Assembly (NCBI RefSeq): GCF_020023735.2
Contig: NZ_CP076444.2
Span: forward strand, 1,069,501-1,133,500
DNA: 64,000 nucleotides
Direction: 5' to 3'
DNA from: Mycoavidus sp. HKI
GTDB lineage: Bacteria; Pseudomonadota; Gammaproteobacteria; Burkholderiales; Burkholderiaceae
Made by a program: the position numbers and the translations under genes. The stretch's first letter is position 1; every line of letters begins with the position of its first letter. The notes beneath the pieces were generated by a model. The model had not been told where the DNA came from. It was given only the letters and a program-made list of their open reading frames with translations, and ran no database searches. Below are positions 1 through 8,467 of this stretch, in pieces.

Positions 1-1610
1 AAGAAGCGCAGATCGCCTCTGGCAGTGAAGACAATACAGTGCGGTTATGGGACATAGAAAGTGGAGCTTGCCGCTACACCTTACGTGGCCACGACGATGA
101 GGTGACTAGCGTCGTGTATTCGCCACAAGGAGAGCAGCTTGCTTCTAGCAGTGATGACAATACAGTGCGGTTGTGGGACGTAAAAACTGGCGCTTGCCAG
201 TACATTTTAAGCGGCCATAATTATCCGGTGACTAGCGTCGCGTACTCACCGAAAGGAGATCAAATTGCCTCTGGCAGTCATGACAAGACAGTGCGGCTAT
301 GGGACGTAGCAACCGGCACTTTTCGCCACACCTTCAGCGGCCATAGCCATTGGGTTCGGAGCGTCGTGTATGCACCCAAAGGAGATCAGATCGCCTCTGG
401 CAGTAATGACGGTACCGTGCGGCTATGGGATGTGGAAATTGAAGCTGGCCACACCTTAAGCGGCCATAGCGGTGAGGTTAATAGCGTGGTGTATGCGCCG
501 ATAGGCAACCAACTCGCCTCTGGCAGTGAAGACAATACAGTGCGGCTATGGGATGTAGAAACTGGAGTGTGCCGCCACACTTTAAGCGGCTATAGCGTTG
601 GGGTTCCTTGCGTCTTTGGGATTACTAGCGTTGCGTATTCACCGCAAGGTGATCAGCTTGCCGCTGGCAGTTGGGACGATAGAGTGCGGCTGTGGGACAT
701 TGCAACCGGAGCGTGCCGCCACACGTTAATCGGCCATCGTGGTACGGTTTTTAGCGTGGCGTATTCGCCTACCGGCGAGCAGCTCGCCTCTGGCAGTGAA
801 GACAAATCAGTACGGTTGTGGGACGCAAAAACTGGAACTCGCCGCCACACCTTGAAGGGTCATAGAAGTGACGTTAAGAGCGTCATCTACTCGCCGACAG
901 GTGAGCAACTCGCCTCTGGCAGTGAAGATAAGACAGTGCGGCTATGGGATGTAGCAACCGGAGTGTGCCGCTACACCCTGAAAGGCCACAAAGGTAATGT
1001 GAATAGCGTCGTATATTCGCCAACAGGTGAGCAACTTGCTTCAGGCAGTGAAGATAAAACAGTGCGCCTGTGGGATGTAGAAACGGGAACGTGCCGCCAC
1101 ACCTTGAAAGGCCATAAAGGTGATGTGAATAGCGTCGTGTATTCGCCCAAAGGTGAGCAACTCGCCTCTGGCAGCGAAGACAAAACAGTGCGGCTGTGGC
1201 AGGTTGAAAGCGGCCGCTGTCAGATGGTGCTTGAAGGGTGTAACGGTTCGGTGATGAGTGTCGCCTGGAAAGAGGCTTCCACCGCCGGCCACTATTTGGT
1301 AACCGGCAGTGGTGATAAGGCGGTACGACAGTGGCAGGTGATACAAGCGGGAGATCAATATAAAGCCTTTCTATGCTGGAGTTCGACGCATGATGTTCTT
1401 ACCGCGAAGGGTACTTTAATCGAAAACGTACAGGGCTTAAGTGAGATCAATGAGCAGCTATTAAAGCAGCGCGGAGCAGTCTTGCTTGAAAAAAATAAAG
1501 GGAGCGCAGTATCTGCAGAAGAAGGTGCTGACGAGATGGCCTCTGATGATGAGGGCTCTTGGTCAACAGCCTCTGACAATGACAATGAAAGTGTGGCAGA
1601 AGCGCTTTGA
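1..1610 (+). CDS. WD40-repeat protein, C-terminal part (5' end outside window)
   Basis: The reading frame is open from base 3 and already encodes a WD40 unit, so the beginning lies to the left of the window; the first GTG at 39 is internal. About eleven WD40 units of roughly 42 residues follow, with the repeated cores GHxxxVxSVVYSP, QLASGSEDKTVRLWD and similar. The array ends in a tail (CWSSTHDVLTAKGTLIENV, then QGLSEINEQLLKQRGAVLLE) that recurs almost unchanged at the ends of the proteins at 11898-17207 and 48044-53956. By that tail it is probably the third member of the NACHT-pentapeptide-WD40 family, although any NTPase domain is out of view. A short acidic end (SAEEGADEMASDDEG) follows. 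WD40 arrays form beta-propellers that bind partner proteins. The role is inferred, not known. Confidence 0.85.
   Translation, partial: EAQIASGSEDNTVRLWDIESGACRYTLRGHDDEVTSVVYSPQGEQLASSSDDNTVRLWDVKTGACQYILSGHNYPVTSVAYSPKGDQIASGSHDKTVRLWDVATGTFRHTFSGHSHWVRSVVYAPKGDQIASGSNDGTVRLWDVEIEAGHTLSGHSGEVNSVVYAPIGNQLASGSEDNTVRLWDVETGVCRHTLSGYSVGVPCVFGITSVAYSPQGDQLAAGSWDDRVRLWDIATGACRHTLIGHRGTVFSVAYSPTGEQLASGSEDKSVRLWDAKTGTRRHTLKGHRSDVKSVIYSPTGEQLASGSEDKTVRLWDVATGVCRYTLKGHKGNVNSVVYSPTGEQLASGSEDKTVRLWDVETGTCRHTLKGHKGDVNSVVYSPKGEQLASGSEDKTVRLWQVESGRCQMVLEGCNGSVMSVAWKEASTAGHYLVTGSGDKAVRQWQVIQAGDQYKAFLCWSSTHDVLTAKGTLIENVQGLSEINEQLLKQRGAVLLEKNKGSAVSAEEGADEMASDDEGSWSTASDNDNESVAEAL
3..1350 (+). repeat. WD40-coding repeat array 1 (units of about 126 bp)
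   Basis: About eleven head-to-tail units of approximately 126 bp encode WD40 blades. Neighbouring units are very alike in DNA, for example the recurrent gcctctggcagtgaagacaa and gtgcggctatgggatgtag. The similarity suggests recent unit duplication or homogenisation. Confidence 0.85.
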
Positions 1611-1745
1611 GAGAAAAACCGCGGAAGGACTAGCCTGTGTGATTTCGCGGGAGCGGTATGCCAACGTTATGTAAGTGTTTTATGCTATCGCTAAATCTGG
1701 TAACGGTCAGATCAGATCACAACTAGTACACTTGAAGGAGATGCG

Positions 1746-2000
1746 ATGGACATCGACAACGAAGCTATCGACGAAGTGGTATTGGCGTTGCTTCACTTGA
1801 ATTTATGCGACCAGAACCGAGCCTGGAAAGGCTTAGACTGGCCAGCGCTGAAACGGCTGCACATCAAAGGTTTAATCCACGACCCAGTCAGCCGTGCGAA
1901 GTCGGTGGGGCTGACGGAAAAAGGGTTGCACGAAGCTGAGCGGCTGTTCACTAAGTATTTTGTGCGGCGGAATTCCGGGCCGGAAGGTCAATGCAGTTGA
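1746..2000 (+). CDS. DUF6429 family small protein
   Basis: An 84-aa protein starting MDIDNEAIDEVVLALLHLNL with the core AWKGLDWPALKRLHIKG and AKSVGLTEKGLHEAERLF. This matches the DUF6429 family as I remember it, which is about 75-85 residues long and common near mobile elements. The predicted fold looks like a small winged helix, but no function is established. A good ribosome site (GAAGGAG at 1733-1739, six bases before the ATG) supports the start. It sits 135 bp after the WD40 gene on the same strand, so it could be co-transcribed with it. The C-terminus (VRRNSGPEGQCS) shows no motif. Confidence 0.75.
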   Translation: MDIDNEAIDEVVLALLHLNLCDQNRAWKGLDWPALKRLHIKGLIHDPVSRAKSVGLTEKGLHEAERLFTKYFVRRNSGPEGQCS

Positions 2001-2272
2001 TCGGTGCCGGTATGGGTGCGTGATCGGATCGTGTAAGCAGTTTGTTCACACCAATGCATTAAAATACAAGAAAATAAAAGTAAATGCTGCATTTCTAGTT
2101 TGCTACCAGGCGTTATGATTAAAATCATAAAAGGATACAAGTGATGAGTTTTAAAAACCATTTACTATATATATAAGCCAATTGACTGCCCAAAAAAAGA
2201 AATGTCAGTAGCGGGGTGGAGCACTTAGCAAGCTTTGGCTTTTGTTTTCCCTTTTTATAAAGGCGAGAAAGC
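2001..2272. other. Intergenic stretch left of IS66
   Basis: AT-rich, with a small hairpin around 2115-2130 (ttatgattaaaatcataa). No gene is recognised here. Confidence 0.4.
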
Positions 2273-2434
2273 GTAAGCACTCCACGATCCCCAGACTTGG
2301 CGCTTGGGAGAGAAGAAGGCATACTGAATTCCTCTAGATAAAACAGAAGCGATGGAGCAGAGTTAAGGATGGGAGCGGAATTTTGGCCAGAGCAGCATGT
2401 GGGAGTAGCCAAATTAGATAGGGATAAGGGACCG

Positions 2435-4141
2435 CTAACTGATATTGGTCAGGGGGTTAAAATTCCATGGCAACAGCGCCTCGACATCCTCGACAGTCTT
2501 TGCTGCTGGCAACTCATGCAGGACATAGCGCAGCCAGAGATAGGGTTCCAGGCCATTGGCCTTGGCCGTTTCGACCAGCGAATAGATGACGGCACTAGCA
2601 TGGGCACCCGCTGTCGTATTACTGAACAGCCAGGCCTTGCGACCTACCACGAACGGGCGGATCGCATTCTCACAGCGGTTGTTATCGATCGGCAGATCGC
2701 CGCGCTCGGTATAGCGCTTGAGCATGCTCCAGTTATCGTGCATATACTTCAGTGCTCCACCAAGAGCGCTTTTCGGCGTAACGCCAGGCCGCAACTTTTC
2801 CATCCAAGCGTACAGTTTATCCAGGATCGGTATGCTCAGCTTCTTGCGCGCCTTCAGGCGTGCTTCGTCGTCGGCGTCTTTATGATCACGTTCGATGCGG
2901 TATAACTGTCTTATCATCTTGATAGCCTCGTCGGCATGCCCACTCTTGCCTTTGGGCTGAACATTGACCGCCTCGATGTAGCGCCGTCTCACGTGTGCCC
3001 AGCACATGAGATGCTCGATGCCCTCGATCTCAGTTAATTTGTTATATGCATCATATCCGTCGGTCATCAGATAACCGCGATAGTCGTGCAATAAGCGCAC
3101 GGGCACCTCCCTGCCACGGCTAGGATCATAGTCGTAAATGACAACCGGTTTGCCTGGCGGTCCGCCGGTTTGTACCCACATATACGAATTGGAGGTAGGC
3201 GTTTTGTTCGGCTCTTTAAGCACTTGCACCACCGTTTCATCGATATGCAGCACAGAGCTCTCAAGCAAGGTGTCGCGTATCAGATTGTGCAAGGGCTGCA
3301 ACACAGAACCACAGCTGATTACCCAGCGCGCCAATGTCTGGGTGGGCACGGACATGCCGTGGCGATCCAGTACCTTGGCGAAACGGGTGAGAGGCAAGCC
3401 ATCGACGAACTTAACCGTCAACAGCATGGCCAGGAAGTTGGCGCTCGCGTTACTCTTAGGCAGAGGCTGCGGCGGCAATGGTGCTGTGACTGGAGCATGA
3501 ACACTGCTGGGGCAGCCATAGCGCATACGAATGTGGCGTAGTACACGTATCTGCATGGGCACGATGTCGAGTTGCTCGCTCACATCCTGTCCGATGACCA
3601 CCATCGGTGTCCCACAGGCACAGGTGCGTTCGGCTTCGGGAACATCGTACACGATCTCAACTCGTTTCAACTCTGCTGGTAATGGGCTCCGCTTGCCGCG
3701 CGCAGGTTTCTCTTGGCCTTCCGACTTGGGGGCCAGTGGTGCGATATCCTCTACCTCGGTTGTGGCTTCGGCCAATACTTCCGCTTCATCGAACAAACGG
3801 CCCTGGCCACTCATCTGCTCTGAACTCGGGCCAAACTGGCGCCGCCGCGCCAGTATAATTTGTTCGATCAGGCGCCTAATCTCATCGCGTGCTTGGCTGA
3901 TCTCATTGTGTGCTTGGCTAATCTCGTTGTGTGCCTGACTGATCTCGTCGCGTGCCTGACTGATCACATTGCGTGCTGCCATCTGGGACGCCTCATACGC
4001 TTGCTGTTGCGTATGCAACAGCGCTGTGAGCGCAGCCACATCGGTTGACAAAACGGCCGGTAGCGTGACCTCTGGCAGAGCGAAGTCTATGGGTAAAATG
4101 AATTCTTTTTCGGCACTTTCAAACATGCCATATTTTATCAA
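2435..4141 (-). CDS. tnpC: IS66 transposase TnpC
   Basis: A 568-aa DDE transposase of IS66. An N-terminal coiled coil holds repeated heptads (QARDEIS, QAHNEIS), then the zinc-finger-like part with CACGTPMVVIG, then the catalytic domain with LHIDETVVQVL (first Asp), LMTDGYDAYNKL (second Asp) and NNRCENAIRPFVVGRKAW (Glu). All motifs are intact and the length is about normal for the family (500-570), so it may be active. The ATG at 4141 or the internal one at 4126 (MFESAEKEF) could be the start. The gene follows tnpB by only a few bases. Confidence 0.93.
   Translation of the reverse strand: MIKYGMFESAEKEFILPIDFALPEVTLPAVLSTDVAALTALLHTQQQAYEASQMAARNVISQARDEISQAHNEISQAHNEISQARDEIRRLIEQIILARRRQFGPSSEQMSGQGRLFDEAEVLAEATTEVEDIAPLAPKSEGQEKPARGKRSPLPAELKRVEIVYDVPEAERTCACGTPMVVIGQDVSEQLDIVPMQIRVLRHIRMRYGCPSSVHAPVTAPLPPQPLPKSNASANFLAMLLTVKFVDGLPLTRFAKVLDRHGMSVPTQTLARWVISCGSVLQPLHNLIRDTLLESSVLHIDETVVQVLKEPNKTPTSNSYMWVQTGGPPGKPVVIYDYDPSRGREVPVRLLHDYRGYLMTDGYDAYNKLTEIEGIEHLMCWAHVRRRYIEAVNVQPKGKSGHADEAIKMIRQLYRIERDHKDADDEARLKARKKLSIPILDKLYAWMEKLRPGVTPKSALGGALKYMHDNWSMLKRYTERGDLPIDNNRCENAIRPFVVGRKAWLFSNTTAGAHASAVIYSLVETAKANGLEPYLWLRYVLHELPAAKTVEDVEALLPWNFNPLTNIS
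3880..3963 (-). repeat. Four 21-bp tandem repeats inside tnpC
   Basis: Units at 3880-3900, 3901-3921, 3922-3942 and 3943-3963 differ at a few bases. They encode four near-identical heptads in the N-terminal coiled coil of TnpC, so unit number could change by slippage without a frameshift. Confidence 0.85.
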
Positions 4142-4147
4142 ATCTCT

Positions 4148-4504
4148 CTATGAAACAGTATTAAAATACAGTGTTTTATGCGGTTTGTTTCTCCATAAAT
4201 CAAACCCTTCCAGAAGCCATTCAAATTCCTGTAAGCTCAACGTCTGCGTGGCCTCTTGGGCACCCTTAGGCCAGGCAAATTTCTCCGATTCAAGGCGCTT
4301 GAGCCACAGGCAAAAACCATTGCGATGCCAGTACAATACCTTGAGCTTATTGCGCTGGCGATTGATAAAAACATACAGTGCACTGCCGAACGGGTTTAGT
4401 CCCAATTCTTGCTCGACCAGCGCACTCAAGCCGTTGATCGCTTTCCTAAAATCAACTGGCTCCTGGCACAAGTAAACCTGCTCAATCTCACAGCCCGGAT
4501 GCAT
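4148..4504 (-). CDS. tnpB: IS66 accessory protein TnpB
   Basis: TnpB of IS66, required for transposition but of unknown biochemistry. The signature VYLCQEPVDFRKAINGLSAL, followed by LNPFGSALYVFINRQRNKLK and LYWHRNGFCLWLKRLE, is complete. A longer frame starts at 4546, but the family start matches the ATG at 4504 (MHPGCEIEQ). That ATG shares one base with the tnpA stop codon (TGATG), the usual translational coupling in this family. The product is 118 aa. Confidence 0.92.
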   Translation of the reverse strand: MHPGCEIEQVYLCQEPVDFRKAINGLSALVEQELGLNPFGSALYVFINRQRNKLKVLYWHRNGFCLWLKRLESEKFAWPKGAQEATQTLSLQEFEWLLEGFDLWRNKPHKTLYFNTVS

Positions 4505-4827
4505 CAGTGCTCTCCTTGCGCCGCACGACCAAGGGCCACCAGCCATTCTGGCGACGGCAGGTCAGATAGCTCTAGCCGCATTCCTGAGGGCAATACTAAG
4601 CTGCAACCGCAAGCGCGTGGCTCGTCAACCGCCTCCCTCACCCGCAGCGCTACAAATTTGCTTGCCTGCCTCGATTCGATACTTTCATCTGTCGCCTTTA
4701 ATTTGTTCTGCCAATAATATAGGCCTTTCACAGATACACCATGCCGCTTCGCATAGCTACTCAATGAGCTACCTTTGTGTTTGGCTGCCTCCAAATGGGC
4801 TGACCAAAATTTTTCTCCCAATCTCAT
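4504..4827 (-). CDS. tnpA: IS66 accessory protein TnpA
   Basis: First gene of the IS66 operon, encoding a small helix-turn-helix protein (FWSAHLEAAKHKGSSLSSYA, then RHGVSVKGLYYWQNKLK). The frame is open to 4887, but the conserved family start is MRLGEKFW at 4827, which gives 107 aa. It ends in the TGATG overlap with tnpB. No defect is visible. Confidence 0.88.
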   Translation of the reverse strand: MRLGEKFWSAHLEAAKHKGSSLSSYAKRHGVSVKGLYYWQNKLKATDESIESRQASKFVALRVREAVDEPRACGCSLVLPSGMRLELSDLPSPEWLVALGRAAQGEH

Positions 4828-4918
4828 CTTTGTTCTATTGCTCCATCTGAATTTAGATGTGAGAAAGTATGAGGACTCCAACTTCAAGCCACAAGTCTGG
4901 GGTTCATGGCGTTCTTAC

Positions 4919-5181
4919 AAAAAAACAATGGTCGGTATCGTTGCAGTGTGAAACACTTGGAGTAAGCTCAAGTGGCTATCATCAACACTTTGCAAGACAA
5001 GCTAAGCCACATCAGGGCAAGCCTGTCAGTAACAAAGCATTGTTAGTGCACATTAAGGCTGCCCATATGGAGTCCAAGGCTGAATATGGCTGGCCAAGGG
5101 TGTGGAAGGAGCTGACCGTACGTGGCATCGCCGTCGGCAAGGAGCGTATTCGTAAGCTGATGAAGCTGCATGGCATCAAAG
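4919..5181 (+). pseudogene. IS3-family orfB (transposase) fragment, 5' part
   Basis: From about 4927 the frame encodes WSVSLQCETLGVSSSGYHQH, followed by HIKAAHMESKAEYGWPRVW and RKLMKLHGIK, the HTH_21 region at the N-terminus of IS3-family OrfB. The 5' end is cut by the IS66 right end at 4918, and the frame is broken at 5181 by the IS481 element. It continues at 6280. There is no catalytic DDE part, so this is dead. Confidence 0.85.
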
Positions 5182-6278
5182 TGTGCGATTTACATACATC
5201 GTTTCAATTAAAATAGGCGGATGAACGCACAAATACGCTGTCGACTTAAATGGGTCAAACTATACGAAGAGCTGGGAGATGCAGGCGTGGTATGTCGACG
5301 TTGTGGCATCTCCCGGCCGACATTACGCAAGTGGGTTAAACGCTATCAACAAGAGGGCGAAGTGGGCCTGGATTCAATGAGCCGCCGTCCACACCACAGC
5401 CCTAATCGCAAGGTCACGCAGACCGACCAGGACAATATTTTGCGTATGCGTGGTGAGGATAAGGGCGCACACCGCATACAAAATGAACTTCGTCTATATG
5501 AACAAAAAGAATTGTCACTGCGGACCATTCATAAAGTTTTGGTCGCGGCAAAAGTCAATCCGCTGGTCAAACCCAAACGGTCAATTCCGTCTAAGCGATA
5601 TAGTCTTCTCATTCCAGGTGAACGCGTACAAATAGACACCATGAAAGTCGCACCAGGGGTGTATCAATATACGGCGGTGGATGACTGTTCGCGATTTCGC
5701 GTGTTGGCAGTTCATCCGCGCCGCGATGCCCGCCACACCTTGCTTTTCCTTGATCGCGTGATAGAAGAAATGCCCTTTCCGATTCAACGGATTCAAACGG
5801 ATCGTGGAACCGAATTTTTCGCTGAAAGCGTACAAAGATATTTGATGAGCAATTGCATTAAATTTCGTCCAATTCCACCTCGTTCACCCCATCTCAATGG
5901 CAAAGTCGAGCGCTCTCAACTCACCGATAAAATTGAGTTTTGGTCACGCTATTCACATAAGGAACAAGGCATTGATCAGCGTATTGAAGAATGGCAGTTT
6001 GAATACAATTGGCGACGCCCACACGGCTCTCTTTCTGGAAAGACACCCGTTGGCAAGCTTGCAGAAGTAGGCGCACAGATCCCGCTTTCTGAAGACATTA
6101 CTTCTGCTTATGACTTACGCAAAGAACGCATCCGTTATAGCAATTGGAAAGTCGATTTAGCTATCGCTGCTATGGATTTGCAATAACCCTACTGAACTAA
6201 TCATCTCACTCATTTTTACCCTAAAAAAACATTAAAAATGGTTTGCAGAAAAGTGAAACGATGTATGTAAATCGCACA
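5182..6278 (+). mobile_element. IS481-family insertion sequence, complete
   Basis: One transposase gene lies between perfect 25-bp inverted repeats (5182-5206 and 6254-6278), beginning tgtgcgatttacatacatcg and ending in the complement, i.e. TGT...ACA. It interrupts an IS3 orfB. The flanks catcaaag (5174-5181) and catcaagg (6279-6286) look like an 8-bp target duplication with one later mismatch, since both encode the same HGIK codons of the split gene. Confidence 0.92.
5221..6186 (+). CDS. IS481-family transposase
   Basis: A 321-aa DDE transposase. An N-terminal helix-turn-helix (WVKLYEELGDAGVVCRRCGI, then RPTLRKWVKRYQQ) and an HTH_32-like segment precede an rve integrase core with the acidic triad in QIDTMKV, IQTDRGTEFF and HLNGKVERSQ. 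The C-terminal part RRPHGSLSGKTPVGKL is typical. Length and triad are intact, so it is probably active. It is the only gene between the 25-bp inverted repeats. Confidence 0.93.
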   Translation: MNAQIRCRLKWVKLYEELGDAGVVCRRCGISRPTLRKWVKRYQQEGEVGLDSMSRRPHHSPNRKVTQTDQDNILRMRGEDKGAHRIQNELRLYEQKELSLRTIHKVLVAAKVNPLVKPKRSIPSKRYSLLIPGERVQIDTMKVAPGVYQYTAVDDCSRFRVLAVHPRRDARHTLLFLDRVIEEMPFPIQRIQTDRGTEFFAESVQRYLMSNCIKFRPIPPRSPHLNGKVERSQLTDKIEFWSRYSHKEQGIDQRIEEWQFEYNWRRPHGSLSGKTPVGKLAEVGAQIPLSEDITSAYDLRKERIRYSNWKVDLAIAAMDLQ

Positions 6279-6279
6279 C

Positions 6280-6372
6280 ATCAAGGCACGCACCAAGCAT
6301 AAGTACAGGGTGACTACGGACTCTAATCACAGCTTGCCAATTGCTCCGAATCTATTAAACCGGCAGTTCGCT
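6280..6372 (+). pseudogene. IS3-family orfB fragment, continuation
   Basis: Picks up exactly where the fragment ending at 5181 stops: IKARTKHKYRVTTDSNHSLP, then IAPNLLNRQF. In intact relatives this leads into the DDE core; here the similarity stops at about 6372 and unrelated sequence follows. Together with 4919-5181 it shows that the IS481 element jumped into this gene. Confidence 0.8.
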
Positions 6373-6496
6373 ATAGTGCAACCGAAATCGATGAAAACTC
6401 CTCCTTCGAATCAGAGGAGCCAAGCGAGGGGGGATGAAATTTCTAATTAAAACTCAAAGTATGGAACAGGAATTTCTTTGATTGATTTAACATAAT

Positions 6497-6712
6497 GTGA
6501 ATTATAGACACTTTGTGTGTAAGAGCAAGTTAAGATGTCCTATTTTTAGATCGGCAGCAATGTGTTCAATGCCTAGCTGGGCAAGCGCGCGGCCAAACTG
6601 GGTATGGGTTACCCCACCAGATCCCAACTATGCCCTGCTATCCATTCATGGCTACTGGCATCTTGATGCACGAGCATACCCCTTAGCTGAGTTCGCTCAT
6701 CTTGAAGGTTAG
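6497..6712 (+). CDS. Short hypothetical ORF, possibly a remnant
   Basis: A 71-aa frame with a Trp/Pro-rich middle (RPNWVWVTPPDPNYALLS, then IHGYWHLDARAYPL). I do not recognise it and there is no clear ribosome site before the ATG at 6497. It lies in debris between the IS3 fragment and the promoter at 6811, so it may be a degraded piece of a longer gene. The rest of 6373-6810 shows no feature I can support. Confidence 0.2.
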   Translation: MNYRHFVCKSKLRCPIFRSAAMCSMPSWASARPNWVWVTPPDPNYALLSIHGYWHLDARAYPLAEFAHLEG

Positions 6713-6810
6713 TTTAGTTTTTAGTCTTTTGACAGAAAAACCGTAATCTCGACTATTTTTATAGGCGAGCCCTACCATGTCCAATACGCTGATACTGTCG
6801 GAATAAGAAC

Positions 6811-6839
6811 TTGACAACATTCTTTTTACAAATTATATA
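6811..6839 (+). promoter_or_regulatory. Sigma-70 promoter for the AlbA_2/ATPase gene
   Basis: TTGACA at 6811-6816, a 17-base spacer, then TATATA at 6834-6839. Both hexamers are close to consensus with ideal spacing. It lies about 130 bases before the ATG at 6970, leaving a long AT-rich leader. Confidence 0.7.
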
Positions 6840-6969
6840 AGTAATTTTAATCTTAATTAGTTTATTTACTGTTAGGCAGTTACCCTAACCAACTAGATTA
6901 ATGCATGCAAGGTGAACGTGGGTATGCAATATTCAACGCTAGAAATCATGACGAATAGAGGCTTTATTA

Positions 6970-8415
6970 ATGGATATCGATCAACTTAGATCAGTAATCG
7001 CGCAAGGAGAATCCGAAACCGTTGAATTTAAAACCTCAACAACCCAATTAAAGCCAGCTTTTGAAACGCTTTGTGCCTTTTTGAATGGTAAGGGCGGAGT
7101 TGTTTGCATCGGAATCAATGATCAAGGCAAAATGATAGGACAGGAAGTGAGTGACCACACGCGCCAAGAAATTGCACGAGAACTAGGCAAATTGGAACCA
7201 ACGCCTCAAGTCGATATTCTCTATACCTCTATAAAAGAAAGAAAATTCGTTATTTTTATGCGAGTTGATGCGGGTGTCCACATTCCTTATATCTACAATG
7301 GCCGCCCTTTCCAAAGGAACCAATCTAGCACGATGAGGATGTCACAACATCGTTACAACCAACTGCTAATGATGGCAAGGCAATCGCCTTATGCATGGGA
7401 AGAAATCATTGCCCCTGAATATAGCCAAAGTGATCTAGAGGCAGAAGAAATATATAAAACCGTTTCAGATAGCATAAAAGAAAATAGAATCCCAGCAAGC
7501 GCACAAAAAGAAGACGTACAAAGTATTTTAGAGCGTTTTAATCTCATCAAAGATAGAGGATTAAAACGTGCGGCTATAGTGCTGTACGCTCGGCAAGCTT
7601 CTCTAAAATTGGTGCAATGCAGAATTAAGCTGGCTCGATTTAGAGGTACTAATAAACTCGGAGAATTTATTGACAACCAGCAGATACAGGGTAATGCGTT
7701 TAACCTACTGACAGAAGCTGATACTTTTCTGAGAAGACACTTACCCATAACGAGTTTTTTCAGCGGTGATCAGTTTAAACGCATTGATAAGTTTGCTCTT
7801 CCTATCATGGCTATACGCGAAGCATTGGTCAATGCGATTTGTCATAGAGACTATGCAGATCGCTCAACAGATATCTCCTTAGCGATTTTCGATGATCGTT
7901 TAGAAATATGGAACAGTGGATTACTACCGCCGAAACTCACCGTTGATGATCTCCGACGTGCTCATGATTCTGTGCTCAGAAATACATTGATTGCCAATGT
8001 TTTCTATGTGCGAGGCTATATTGAAAAATGGGGAATTGGCACTAATAAGATGATCGATTTCTGCAAAATGGAGGGCATCCCAGAGCCTATATTTGAAGAA
8101 CGCTCAGGAGGCTTGGTAGTCATTTTTAGATTTAAAACTCCTATTAGCCAGCCTAGTCGTGTCACCAATGCCATGAACTCTAGGCAAGAAAAGATCGTGG
8201 AATTTCTCAAAGAAGTAAAAACAGCCACTAAACAGGAAATTTTGAAATATCTGACTTCGCAAACCTCTACTACGAAGCCGCAAACATTTTCTGCTTCAAG
8301 CAAAACGATCTTGAGAGATTTGCAATATTTACAAACCATTGGATTGGTTTATTTAAAAGGCCAGCATAGAAGCGCAGTATGGGTGCTGCAGGATCGTAAT
8401 GAGAATACCTTATAA
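6970..8415 (+). CDS. AlbA_2 (Schlafen-like) DNA-binding protein with HATPase_c_4 domain
   Basis: A 481-aa protein. The N-terminal AlbA_2 domain (residues about 10-140: GESETVEFKTS, FLNGKGGVVCIGINDQGKMI) is followed by a linker and, at residues about 260-390, a GHKL-type ATPase fold (IREALVNAICHRDYADRST, LEIWNSGLLPP, KWGIGTNKMIDFC). A winged-helix-like C-terminus (about 395-470) follows. Such proteins are annotated as transcriptional regulators or ATP-dependent DNA-binding proteins and are frequent in accessory and defence regions. Ribosome site AGAGG (6957-6961) and the promoter at 6811 support the start. It stands alone; five 10-bp tandem repeats start two bases after its stop codon. Whether it regulates or cleaves nucleic acid cannot be told from sequence. 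Confidence 0.87.
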   Translation: MDIDQLRSVIAQGESETVEFKTSTTQLKPAFETLCAFLNGKGGVVCIGINDQGKMIGQEVSDHTRQEIARELGKLEPTPQVDILYTSIKERKFVIFMRVDAGVHIPYIYNGRPFQRNQSSTMRMSQHRYNQLLMMARQSPYAWEEIIAPEYSQSDLEAEEIYKTVSDSIKENRIPASAQKEDVQSILERFNLIKDRGLKRAAIVLYARQASLKLVQCRIKLARFRGTNKLGEFIDNQQIQGNAFNLLTEADTFLRRHLPITSFFSGDQFKRIDKFALPIMAIREALVNAICHRDYADRSTDISLAIFDDRLEIWNSGLLPPKLTVDDLRRAHDSVLRNTLIANVFYVRGYIEKWGIGTNKMIDFCKMEGIPEPIFEERSGGLVVIFRFKTPISQPSRVTNAMNSRQEKIVEFLKEVKTATKQEILKYLTSQTSTTKPQTFSASSKTILRDLQYLQTIGLVYLKGQHRSAVWVLQDRNENTL

Positions 8416-8417
8416 GT

Positions 8418-8467
8418 ATTGGGACATATTGGGACATATTGGGACATATTGGGACATATTGGGACAT
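8418..8467. repeat. Five perfect tandem copies of attgggacat
   Basis: The 10-bp unit attgggacat is repeated five times without change, starting two bases after the stop codon of the AlbA_2 gene. A period of 10 bp places each copy on the same face of the helix, as in protein-binding iterons; replication slippage is the simple alternative. Confidence 0.9.

Larger units (their letters stand above)
2273..4918 (-). mobile_element. IS66-family insertion sequence, complete
   Basis: Three genes (tnpA, tnpB, tnpC) read leftwards. The ends are imperfect inverted repeats: the left end begins gtaagcactccacgatcccc at 2273, and the reverse complement of the right end, finishing at 4918, begins gtaagaacgccatgaacccc; both continue with cagactt. 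The 5'-GTAAG terminus is typical of IS66. The family normally makes 8-bp target duplications, but the flanks (gagaaagc on the left, aaaaaaac on the right) do not match. A later deletion or recombination at one side is therefore likely. The right end lies against an IS3 orfB fragment. Confidence 0.85.

Noticed and set aside
386-1585. Several open frames on the minus strand under the first WD40 array
   Set aside because: They are antisense shadows of the repetitive WD40 coding strand; their sequences merely repeat with the same period and have no ribosome sites.
2369-4475. Plus-strand frames of 80-180 codons across the IS66 element
   Set aside because: All lie antisense to intact tnpB and tnpC and resemble no protein.
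8418-8467. Tandem repeats considered as a CRISPR array or plasmid origin iterons
   Set aside because: There are no spacers, the unit is only 10 bp, and no replication gene or AT-rich origin lies nearby.
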